Shown: in pieces, positions 1 through 6,090 of the stretch | How the letters are laid out: every line of letters starts with the position of its first letter | How positions within the stretch are numbered: the first letter of the stretch is position 1 | Assembly (NCBI GenBank): GCA_964555675.1 | Contig: CAZKTU010000260.1 | Location: 1-9,153 of the forward strand | Direction: 5' to 3' | Length of the DNA: 9,153 bases | Source of the DNA: CAIWXH01 sp964555675 | GTDB lineage: Bacteria > Chloroflexota > Chloroflexia > Chloroflexales > Chloroflexaceae | Made by a program: the position numbers and the translations under genes | The notes under the pieces: model-generated | The model's database searches: none | What the model saw: the letters and a program-made list of their open reading frames with translations, nothing else | What the model was told of the DNA's origin: nothing

Positions 1-371
1 ATGTCGTAGATGCGGATGATCTTGTTCTCGCGCAGCTCGATATCGTTGCCGAAGGGCGTCGAGCCGAACAGCTCGAAGCCGAGCGAGCGGTGCATGTCGT
101 GGTAGAGATTGGCCCCGGTGCTGACGATCCAGTCGATCAGGCCGGCGCGGATCAGCGGCACGATCGCGGCCGTGCCGAGGCCCGTGGGCGTCAGGGCGCC
201 CGAGAGAGTCACGCCGATGGTCACATCGGGCTGGGCGATGCGGCGCGCGAAGAGCTGACAAGCTTCGCGCAGGCGGGCGGCATTATAGGCATAGAGGTGA
301 TTGTCGACCAGTTCGCGCACGCTCAGGTCGCCGGTGATCGGGCGCGGGTCGAGCTTGACGCCGTAGGCCAT
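1..371 (-). CDS. Deoxyhypusine synthase-family protein, N-terminal part (cut by window edge)
   Basis: The first 123 codons are present and the rest lies beyond base 1. Family hallmarks are visible: a TLSGALTPTGLG stretch near residues 55-66 and DWIVSTGANLYHD near 80-92, which form part of the NAD and amine binding core of deoxyhypusine synthases. Archaeal and eukaryotic members move the aminobutyl group of spermidine onto a lysine of eIF5A. Bacteria lack that target, and bacterial members are thought to act in polyamine synthesis, for example making homospermidine. The catalytic lysine expected in the C-terminal half is outside the window, so activity cannot be judged. The ATG at 371 is supported by AAGGAG eight bases upstream. 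The gene follows corA on the same strand after 59 bases. The family call is firm; the exact substrate is not known. Confidence 0.88.
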   Translation of the reverse strand, partial: MAYGVKLDPRPITGDLSVRELVDNHLYAYNAARLREACQLFARRIAQPDVTIGVTLSGALTPTGLGTAAIVPLIRAGLIDWIVSTGANLYHDMHRSLGFELFGSTPFGNDIELRENKIIRIYD

Positions 372-379
372 GGATGCTT

Positions 380-385
380 CTCCTT
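380..385 (-). promoter_or_regulatory. Ribosome-binding site of the deoxyhypusine synthase-like gene
   Basis: On the minus strand AAGGAG sits eight bases before the ATG at 371. It is the best Shine-Dalgarno match in the window and fixes the start of this gene. Confidence 0.8.
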
Positions 386-397
386 CTCGTAGAACGC

Positions 398-416
398 GGG
401 GAGACCCGGTCTCCCC
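398..416 (-). other. Perfect GC-rich hairpin between corA and the deoxyhypusine synthase-like gene
   Basis: GGGGAGAC and GTCTCCCC form a perfect 8-base-pair stem around a three-base loop. It begins 14 bases after the corA stop codon and ends 12 bases before the next gene's AAGGAG. No run of T follows on either strand, so it is not a canonical intrinsic terminator. It could weaken readthrough, stabilise the 3' end of the corA message, or act as an RNA processing site. The structure is seen directly; its role is inferred. Confidence 0.5.
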
Positions 417-430
417 AGCCCCTGCTGATC

Positions 431-1465
431 TTACCACCACTTGCGGCTGCGGAAGATCAGGCCCAGGCCGATCCCGATCGTCAGCATCAGGCCGAGGGCG
501 AAGGGGTAGCCGAGGGGCCAGGCCAGCTCGGGCATGTATTGAAAATTCATGCCATAGATTCCGGCGACCAGCGAACAGGCCATGAGGATGATCGACGAGA
601 GGGTCAGGGTCTTGACCAGCTGATTCAGCTGGTTCGACTGGAGCGAGAGGTAGCTGTCGAGGGCGCTGGAGAGCAAGTCGCGGTAGGTATCGACGCTGTC
701 GGTGACGCGCACCAGGTGGTCGTAGACGTCCTGCATATAGACGATCGCCTCGGCCTTGAAGACGCGCGTCTCCTGGCGCAGCAGCACATTCATCACGTCG
801 CGCTCGGGGGTGACCACGCGCCGCAGCAGCAGCAAGTCCTTCTTCAGGCCGAAGATCTCCTCGATCGCGCCCTCGCGGAAGCGGCTGAAGATCAGATCCT
901 CCAGATCCTCGACCCAGTCGACGATCTGGTCCATCAGGGTAAAGTAGTCATCGACGATCGAGTCGAGCAGACTATGCAGGATACCCGCACTGGTGTGGCC
1001 GATTGGGCTATCGGGCAGATGCCAGCGGGCGATCGTGTCGGCCACCTGGGAGACGGGGCGGCGGTGAATGGTCACGATGAAGTTGCGCCCGACGAAGATC
1101 GAGAGCTGGCGCAGGTCGATCTGCGGGTCGCGCTTGGCCTGGCCCGAGCGCGTGGTGCGCATGGCCCCGTCAGGCCCCGGCTCGCCGGGGGTATGCTCGC
1201 CGCCATTGTAGGCCGCCGAGTAGAAGACGAAGAAGTAGTAGCGCTCGTAGGAGTCGACCTTCGGGCGCTCGTGGTCGCGCACAGCGTCCTCGATCGCCAG
1301 GGGGTGGAAGTCGAACTCCTCGGTGAGCAGCGCGATCTCGTGCTCGTCGGGCACCTCCAGGTCGAGCCAGACGGTCGTCTCGGGCTCTTTCAGGTGCTCG
1401 CTGATCGCGGCGAGGTCGGTTACCTGGCAGAAAACCCCCGCCTGGCAGACATGGAGGGTATGCAC
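431..1465 (-). CDS. corA: CorA-family divalent metal ion transporter (magnesium/cobalt)
   Basis: The 344-residue protein has the normal length and plan of CorA: a large cytoplasmic N-terminal domain, a long helix rich in acidic residues (about 165-285) and two C-terminal membrane helices (about 287-304 and 318-337). The signature YGMNF lies at 304-308, just after the first membrane helix, followed by the periplasmic MPEL loop. The short basic tail ends in RKWW. Family members form pentameric Mg2+ or Co2+ channels in the inner membrane; ZntB-like zinc export is a less likely alternative because the GMN and MPEL elements are CorA-like. A Gly/Pro-rich linker (about 87-114) interrupts the N-terminal domain. 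The start is GTG, 5 bases after the GNAT stop codon. A GGGAGG lies inside the end of that gene, 13 bases upstream, so translation probably depends on coupling. Confidence 0.93.
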   Translation of the reverse strand: MHTLHVCQAGVFCQVTDLAAISEHLKEPETTVWLDLEVPDEHEIALLTEEFDFHPLAIEDAVRDHERPKVDSYERYYFFVFYSAAYNGGEHTPGEPGPDGAMRTTRSGQAKRDPQIDLRQLSIFVGRNFIVTIHRRPVSQVADTIARWHLPDSPIGHTSAGILHSLLDSIVDDYFTLMDQIVDWVEDLEDLIFSRFREGAIEEIFGLKKDLLLLRRVVTPERDVMNVLLRQETRVFKAEAIVYMQDVYDHLVRVTDSVDTYRDLLSSALDSYLSLQSNQLNQLVKTLTLSSIILMACSLVAGIYGMNFQYMPELAWPLGYPFALGLMLTIGIGLGLIFRSRKWW

Positions 1466-1470
1466 GGGGC

Positions 1471-2082
1471 TTAGCCAACCTCCCAGACCAGCAGAGTGGC
1501 GTCATTGCCGACCAGGTCGCCGCCGTCGACATAGTTGCGCAGCACATCGCGGACCACAAAGCCGTTCTTGAGCTGCACACTGAGCGTCGGGTCGAAGATG
1601 CGCCCGGCCACCACCTCGGCGATATACGCATCGACCGAGAGCCGCTCGGCGTGCAGGTAGTAGCCGGGCGTGGCCCCGGCGACCATGATCCCGCGCATGT
1701 CCCACTGGCGCACGAGCTCTTTGCGCAGCGTGTAGAGGCTCGTCCCGATCCCGCGCCCGCGGTAGTCGGGGTGGATGCTCATATCGGCGCCGTAGAGCCA
1801 CGCGCCAGTGGGGTCATGGTTGCGAAACGAGTTGCCCGCGGTGATCGCGCGGTAGGTGTGCTGCTGGAGGCAGCGGTCGTCGATGCGAAAGGTGCTGCTC
1901 TGGCCGACCACGCGCTCGCCGTCGAGGGCGACGTGCTGGCCGGCGGGGAAGACCGCGAGCTGCGCGGCGAAGGCCTCGGCGGACATGAGGTCGTCGGGGT
2001 TCATCGTCGGGAAGCAGCAGCGCTGGTGCTCGACGAGCTGCGGGATATGCTCGGGCCGGGTGTTGGCGAGAACAATGCTCAC
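1471..2082 (-). CDS. GNAT-family N-acetyltransferase, stand-alone form of the GNAT-nitrilase N-terminal domain
   Basis: The 203-residue protein is a single GNAT domain. The acetyl-CoA pyrophosphate loop RGRGIG is at residues 108-113, after a beta strand containing LYGADMSIHP. Several stretches (CFP near 23, FPAGQ at 45-49, HDPTG at 89-93, DPTLSVQLKNGF at 164-175 and ATLLVWE near the end) match from memory the N-terminal half of bifunctional GNAT/carbon-nitrogen hydrolases such as Bacillus YhcX. Here the protein stops where the hydrolase half would begin, and corA follows. It should transfer acetyl from acetyl-CoA to an amine, but the substrate is unknown. The GTG start is three bases after the aminotransferase stop codon, with a GGGGGTAGG tract upstream, so it appears translationally coupled to that gene. 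Confidence 0.87.
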   Translation of the reverse strand: MSIVLANTRPEHIPQLVEHQRCCFPTMNPDDLMSAEAFAAQLAVFPAGQHVALDGERVVGQSSTFRIDDRCLQQHTYRAITAGNSFRNHDPTGAWLYGADMSIHPDYRGRGIGTSLYTLRKELVRQWDMRGIMVAGATPGYYLHAERLSVDAYIAEVVAGRIFDPTLSVQLKNGFVVRDVLRNYVDGGDLVGNDATLLVWEVG

Positions 2083-2085
2083 GGC

Positions 2086-3429
2086 CTACCCCCGGATCAC
2101 ATCGACAAGGATCTCGAGCCCCTCGTCCAGCTGCTCGTCGCTGATGATCAGCGGCACCAGCAGGCGGATGCAGTTGGCGTAGAGGCCGGCGCGCATCACG
2201 ATCAGGCCGCGCTGCAGGGCCTTATTGAGCATATCGAGCACAGCCTGGGCGGCGGCGGGCTCGCGGGTCTGGCGGTCGTTGACCAGCTCGAGGGCGATCA
2301 TGGCGCCGAGGCCGCGAATATCGCCGACGACGGGGCCGGCGCCGCCCTCGTGCAGCAGGGGGTCGAGGCGCTCGCGGATGCGCGCGCCGAGCTGGGCGGC
2401 CCGCTCGAGCAGGCGGTCGCGCTCGATCAGGTTCATGACCTCGAGGGCGGCGACACAGGCCAGGGGGTTGCCGCCGTAGGTGCCGCCGACCCCGCCATAG
2501 TGGGCCGCGTCCATCACGGCGGCCCGGCCAGTGGTGGCGGCCAGGGGCATGCCGGCGGCCAGGCTCTTGGCGCTGACGATGATGTCGGGGGCGACCCCGC
2601 TCTGCTCGACGGCGAAGAGGGTGCCGGTGCGGCCGAAGCCGCTCTGGACCTCGTCGGCGATCAAGAGCGAGCCGTTGCGGTCGCAGAAGGCCCGCAGGCG
2701 GCGCATGAACTCGGCGGGCACGGGGATGAAGCCGCCCTCGCCCTGCACGGGCTCGATCAGCACCGCGGCGATGCTCTCGGCGTCGACCCCGGCCACCAGC
2801 ATGCGCTCGAAGGCGGCCCAGGCCTGCTCGACGGCGTCGGCCTCACTCAGGCCCATGCGGTAGGCGTAGGGGAAGGGCGCGCGGTAGACCTCGGGGGCGA
2901 AGGGGCCGAACTTCTTCTTGAAAAAGGTGCGCGAGGTGAGGGTCAGGGTCAGCAGGGTGCGCCCGTGGTAGGCGCCGTCGAAGACCACAATCGCCTGGCG
3001 ACCGGTGGCCGCGCGGGCGATCTTGACGGCGTTCTCGACGCCCTCGGCGCCCGAGTTGGCCAGCAGGGTCTTGAGGGGCCCGGGGATGGGCGCGGCGGCG
3101 TTCAGGCGCTCGCTCAGCTCGACGTAGGGCTCGTAGGTGCCCACGAGGGCCGAGAAGTGGATGAGCTTCGCGGCCTGGGCCTGGATGGCGGCGGTGACCT
3201 CGGGGGGGCAGTGGCCGACCGCCAGGGTGCCGATGCCGCTGACGAAGTCGAGCAGGGTATTGCCGTCGACGTCGGTCACCAGCGCGCCACTCGCCTCGGC
3301 GACGGCGAGGGGGGTGGCCTTGCCCAGGCCGGCGACGACGGCGGCGTCGCGGCGGGCGACGAGCTCGCGCGAGCGGGGGCCGGGGATCTCGGTGACGAGG
3401 CGGATGCTGCGCGCAGCGGTGGCGGTCAT
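2086..3429 (-). CDS. gabT: Class III PLP aminotransferase, probably 4-aminobutyrate aminotransferase
   Basis: The 447-residue protein is close to the usual GabT length. Visible elements are the phosphate-binding SGAEGVENA at 126-134, YHGRT at 154-158, the IADEVQSGFGRTG block whose Asp259 should contact the pyridine nitrogen of PLP, and SAKSLAAGMPL with Lys288 as the Schiff-base lysine. These closely resemble GabT, which moves the amino group of GABA to 2-oxoglutarate, giving succinate semialdehyde and glutamate in the cytoplasm. 5-Aminovalerate or another omega-amino compound is an alternative substrate. No succinate semialdehyde dehydrogenase gene is in view. I chose the ATG at 3429 because AGGGAG (3436-3441) lies six bases upstream; a longer reading to 3480 would begin upstream of the predicted transcription start. 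It heads a tight group with the GNAT and corA genes. Confidence 0.88.
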   Translation of the reverse strand: MTATAARSIRLVTEIPGPRSRELVARRDAAVVAGLGKATPLAVAEASGALVTDVDGNTLLDFVSGIGTLAVGHCPPEVTAAIQAQAAKLIHFSALVGTYEPYVELSERLNAAAPIPGPLKTLLANSGAEGVENAVKIARAATGRQAIVVFDGAYHGRTLLTLTLTSRTFFKKKFGPFAPEVYRAPFPYAYRMGLSEADAVEQAWAAFERMLVAGVDAESIAAVLIEPVQGEGGFIPVPAEFMRRLRAFCDRNGSLLIADEVQSGFGRTGTLFAVEQSGVAPDIIVSAKSLAAGMPLAATTGRAAVMDAAHYGGVGGTYGGNPLACVAALEVMNLIERDRLLERAAQLGARIRERLDPLLHEGGAGPVVGDIRGLGAMIALELVNDRQTREPAAAQAVLDMLNKALQRGLIVMRAGLYANCIRLLVPLIISDEQLDEGLEILVDVIRG

Positions 3430-3467
3430 GGCATGCTCCCTATGCTCTTGACGTTGCGGATTGGGGG

Positions 3468-3496
3468 ATGGTACACGCAAAGCCGTGCGCCGTCAA
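3468..3496 (-). promoter_or_regulatory. Sigma-70-like promoter of the gabT-GNAT-corA group
   Basis: On the minus strand TTGACG (3491-3496, five of six to consensus) and TACCAT (3468-3473, four of six) are separated by exactly 17 bases. Transcription would start near 3461 and give a leader of about 32 bases carrying the AGGGAG ribosome-binding site. The site lies in the 74-base gap after the renalase-like gene, so the aminotransferase group can be transcribed independently of the genes upstream. Confidence 0.6.
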
Positions 3497-3503
3497 TGTA
3501 GTT

Positions 3504-4550
3504 CTACCCCAGCCCCTGCATGATCCGCTCGGCGGCGGCCCAGCCGCTCTCGATCGCCAGGTGCACCCGGCCCTGGCCCCGCTCGAGGTCGCCGGCGACA
3601 TAGAGCCCGGCGCGCCCCTCGAGGGCGGCCTGGCCGCAGGGCGCATCGCAGAGCGCGTAGCGCCAGCGGTGGACGTCGGCCCAGAGGGGCGCCCCGGGAT
3701 CCTCGCCGAGCAGGGTGACCACCCCGGCGTGGGCCTCGGCCGCGCCAGCGGGGAGCCCCTTGTCCTGGCCGTAGGTGCCTTTGGGCAGCTCATCCCAGTG
3801 GGCCTCGCTCCAGGCGGGGGCCATCTGGGCGAGCAGCAGGCCCTGGCCGTCGGGGGCCCGACCGGGCTTGGCGTGCTCGCAGGCGAGCCAGGCGATCGGG
3901 TGTCGCCGGTCGATATTCACCAGGGCGTACCAGGGCGGCGCAGGCCGCGTCGGGTAGGCCAGGGCGATCGAGATACAGGCCCGGTAGCGCACGGGGGCCA
4001 GGGCCGCCAGCAGCTCGTCGCGGGCGGCGGGGTCGAGGTCGCTGGCGGCGAGGATGGCGGCCGTCTGGGGCGCGGGGGCGGTCAGCAGCACGGCCGCGAA
4101 GGGGCCGGCCGCGACTCCGGCGTCATCGACCACCTCGTAGCCATCGCCGGCGCGCCGCAGGGACGCAATGGTGCTCTCGAAGTGGATGTTCAGGCCTGCG
4201 GCCATGTGCTTCGCCAGGGCGTTATTGCCGCGCGGCCAGACCCACTTGGGCTCGGCATTGAAGTCGGGGTCGCCCGGGCTGACCTGCCCCTGGCCGTCGA
4301 AGACCCAGACCGGCCCGCTCAAGTCATAGGCCTCGCCGGCCGCCGCGACGAGGGCGCCGAGGGCCGCCGTGGGCGCCTTCATGAGCTGGGCGCCGTGGTC
4401 GACGGCGAAGCCCGCCACGCGCCGCGTCGAGACGCGCCCCCCGACCCCGCGGCTCTTCTCAAAGAGCACCACGCCGTGGCCGGCCCGCGCCAGCTCGCCA
4501 CCCGCCGCCAGCCCCGCCACGCCCGCGCCAATGATCGCAATCTGAGCCAT
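3504..4550 (-). CDS. Renalase-like FAD/NAD(P)-dependent amine oxidoreductase
   Basis: The 348-residue protein starts with a Rossmann dinucleotide-binding fold: GAGVAG at 8-13 and Glu31 at the end of the second strand, followed by SRGVGGR at 33-39, which is typical of FAD amine-oxidase-like proteins. DHGAQ at 51-55, HRWRYA at 294-299 and the C-terminal VAGDLERGQGRVH with ESGWAAA are the pattern of the renalase group. Known renalases oxidise aberrant dihydro forms of NAD(P)H, while other relatives act on amines or carotenoids, so the substrate here is open. No signal peptide is seen and the protein is probably cytosolic. The ATG at 4550 puts the Rossmann strand at the N-terminus as usual; an upstream ATG at 4613 would add 21 mostly basic residues with no family match. 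It lies 93 bases downstream of the M16 gene. Confidence 0.82.
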   Translation of the reverse strand: MAQIAIIGAGVAGLAAGGELARAGHGVVLFEKSRGVGGRVSTRRVAGFAVDHGAQLMKAPTAALGALVAAAGEAYDLSGPVWVFDGQGQVSPGDPDFNAEPKWVWPRGNNALAKHMAAGLNIHFESTIASLRRAGDGYEVVDDAGVAAGPFAAVLLTAPAPQTAAILAASDLDPAARDELLAALAPVRYRACISIALAYPTRPAPPWYALVNIDRRHPIAWLACEHAKPGRAPDGQGLLLAQMAPAWSEAHWDELPKGTYGQDKGLPAGAAEAHAGVVTLLGEDPGAPLWADVHRWRYALCDAPCGQAALEGRAGLYVAGDLERGQGRVHLAIESGWAAAERIMQGLG

Positions 4551-4643
4551 GTGTTGCTCGCTTCGTGCGCACCCAGGGCGGCGCGCCCGTTTGATTCGCC
4601 CCGGGTTCCGCACCTCGGCTGGAGCGCCGGCGGCAGCCCCGGC

Positions 4644-5921
4644 TCAGAGGCCTTCGGAGATCATGCCCTCGAGCTCGCGCCCGTCGTCGGGGCCGTAGGG
4701 GCCGATCACCGCCAGGTGCAGGGCGTCGTCACGCATGAGCCTGTGGGCCACCCGCTCGACATCCTCAGCGGTCACCGCCTCGACCTCGGCCACCACCTGC
4801 TCGACGGGCACGACCTGGCCGTAGCGCAGCTGGTGGGCCCCATTGCGCGAGGCGACCGACCAGGTGTCCTCGAGCGAGAGCAGCAGCCCGCCCTTGACCT
4901 GCTCTTTGACCATGGCCAGCTCGTCGCGGGTGACCCCGCCGCGGGCGAGGTCGCGCAGGGTCTCGAGGCAGAGGGCCACGGCGTCGCGCAGAGCCTCGGG
5001 GTCGACGCTGCCGTAGACCACCCACATGCCGGTGTCGGACAGGTCGTTGTGGTACGAGCCCACATTGTAGGCCAGGCCATGCTCCTCGCGCAGCAGCTGG
5101 AAGAGCCGCGAGGACATGCCGCCGCCGAGGATCGAGTCGAGGACCTGCAGCGGGCGCCGGTCGGGGTCGCCGTAGGCGAGGCCGGGCAGCCCGAGGCAGA
5201 AGTTGCCCTGCTCGGTGTCGCGGGCCAGCATAGTCAAGCGCGGGCCGGGCGTGGGCTGCGGCAACGGCTGCGGCGCGGTGGGCGCCCCGTCGGGCAAGTC
5301 GCCGAAGGCGGCGGCGACTGCGGCGTAGGCCTCGGGGGCGCTGATATTGCCGGCCACCGAGATCACCGTGTTGGTCCGGTTGTAGTGGCGCTGCCAGAAG
5401 CCGGTCAGGTCGGCCCGGCCGAGGCCGCTGACCGTCTCGACGCTGCCGGCGATGTCGCGGCCGAGGGGGCTGGCGGCCCACATCGTCTGCTGGAGCAGCT
5501 CGTGGACCCAGTCGCCGGGGGCGTCCTGGAGGCCGCGCAGCTCCTCGATGATCACCCGGCGCTCCTTCTCGAGCTCGTGCAGGTCGAAGAGGGGCCGCTG
5601 GACCATCTCGGCCAGCACGTCGACGGCGCGGTCGAAGTGGATGGTGGCCACCTTCGCGTAGTAGACCGTCGACTCGTAGGCGGTCGAGGCGTTGAGCATC
5701 CCGCCGACCCCCTCGACCGCCTGCGAGATCAGGCGGGGCGTGGGGTAGCGCCGGGTGCCCTTGAAGAGCATGTGCTCGATAAAGTGGGCCGCCCCGCCCT
5801 GCGAGGCCGCCTCGTGCCGCGCGCCGGCCGCCAGGAAGCAGCCGATCGAGACGGAGTACGTATGGGGAAGCTCCTCCACGAGCACGCGGAGGCCCGATGG
5901 CGCAGTAAACAGCTCTGGCAT
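4644..5921 (-). CDS. M16B-family zinc metallopeptidase (processing-peptidase-like)
   Basis: The 425-residue protein has the two-lobed M16B plan. The inverted zinc motif HFIEH is at 46-50, with His46 and His50 as ligands and Glu49 as catalytic base. The distal ligand is Glu127, exactly 76 residues after His50, as in mitochondrial processing peptidase-type enzymes. FKGT (53-56) and NASTAYESTVYYAK (77-90) are also typical. The second lobe has SRLFQLLREEHGLAYNV (271-287), which carries the conserved Arg/Tyr region that grips substrate. All zinc-site residues are present, so the enzyme should be active, unlike partner subunits that lack them. No signal peptide is visible and action is probably cytoplasmic on peptides. 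The ATG at 5921 matches the family N-terminus; a reading up to 6092 would run through the divergent promoters. No Shine-Dalgarno sequence precedes this start. Confidence 0.93.
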   Translation of the reverse strand: MPELFTAPSGLRVLVEELPHTYSVSIGCFLAAGARHEAASQGGAAHFIEHMLFKGTRRYPTPRLISQAVEGVGGMLNASTAYESTVYYAKVATIHFDRAVDVLAEMVQRPLFDLHELEKERRVIIEELRGLQDAPGDWVHELLQQTMWAASPLGRDIAGSVETVSGLGRADLTGFWQRHYNRTNTVISVAGNISAPEAYAAVAAAFGDLPDGAPTAPQPLPQPTPGPRLTMLARDTEQGNFCLGLPGLAYGDPDRRPLQVLDSILGGGMSSRLFQLLREEHGLAYNVGSYHNDLSDTGMWVVYGSVDPEALRDAVALCLETLRDLARGGVTRDELAMVKEQVKGGLLLSLEDTWSVASRNGAHQLRYGQVVPVEQVVAEVEAVTAEDVERVAHRLMRDDALHLAVIGPYGPDDGRELEGMISEGL

Positions 5922-5928
5922 AGAGAGA

Positions 5929-5937
5929 AGAATACCA
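5929..5937 (-). promoter_or_regulatory. Extended -10 promoter of the M16 gene, possibly giving a leaderless mRNA
   Basis: Read on the minus strand, TGG followed directly by TATTCT matches an extended -10 (TGn plus a hexamer with four of six consensus bases). Seven bases (TCTCTCT) separate it from the ATG at 5921, so the expected first transcribed base is the A of ATG or its neighbour. The stretch before the ATG is pyrimidine-rich with no ribosome-binding site, which agrees with leaderless translation. No good -35 box is seen, as is common for extended -10 promoters. Confidence 0.45.
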
Positions 5938-6046
5938 CAAAGTTGGTGCGCCGGCAGCGCGGCCCGGGCCCTGGCCCCACCCAGCAGGCTGCGCCCAAAG
6001 CGCACGCCAGCCCCGGTCAGGTTCGGCCAGGGTTCGCATGCCCATC

Positions 6047-6052
6047 TATACT
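6047..6052 (+). promoter_or_regulatory. Candidate -10 box for the GT-C membrane protein gene
   Basis: TATACT matches the -10 consensus in five of six positions, in an otherwise very GC-rich region, 38 bases before the ATG at 6091. The -35 region is poor (TTCGGC at 6022-6027 with a 19-base spacer is the best), which suggests an activator or another sigma factor. The predicted transcription start is about 6059. Confidence 0.45.
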
Positions 6053-6053
6053 G

Positions 6054-6081
6054 CCGGGGTACGCAAACGTAGCAACCCCGG
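6054..6081 (+). repeat. Inverted repeat CCGGGGT-N14-ACCCCGG, candidate operator
   Basis: Two perfect 7-base arms (6054-6060 and 6075-6081) have centres 21 bases apart, two DNA turns, and cover the predicted transcription start of the gene at 6091. A third copy of the half-site, CCCCGGT, is at 6011-6017. This geometry suits a dimeric repressor. A hairpin in the RNA leader is less likely because the left arm overlaps the expected start point. GC-rich arms can arise by chance. Confidence 0.3.
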
Positions 6082-6090
6082 TGGTGGCCC

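Noticed and set aside
374..1474. A 366-codon plus-strand open frame opposite corA
   Set aside because: It mirrors corA almost exactly; the CorA frame has the GMN signature and membrane helices, and this one has a low-complexity charged product.
1651..3501. A 616-codon plus-strand open frame opposite gabT and the GNAT gene
   Set aside because: The opposite strand encodes clear catalytic motifs for an aminotransferase and a GNAT domain. The antisense product is Gly/Ala/Asp-rich and matches nothing I know.
4551..4643. Possible promoter or terminator between the M16 and renalase-like genes
   Set aside because: I see only a five-pair GC stem (4626-4643) with no T run, and no pair of -35 and -10 boxes. 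The two genes may simply be cotranscribed.
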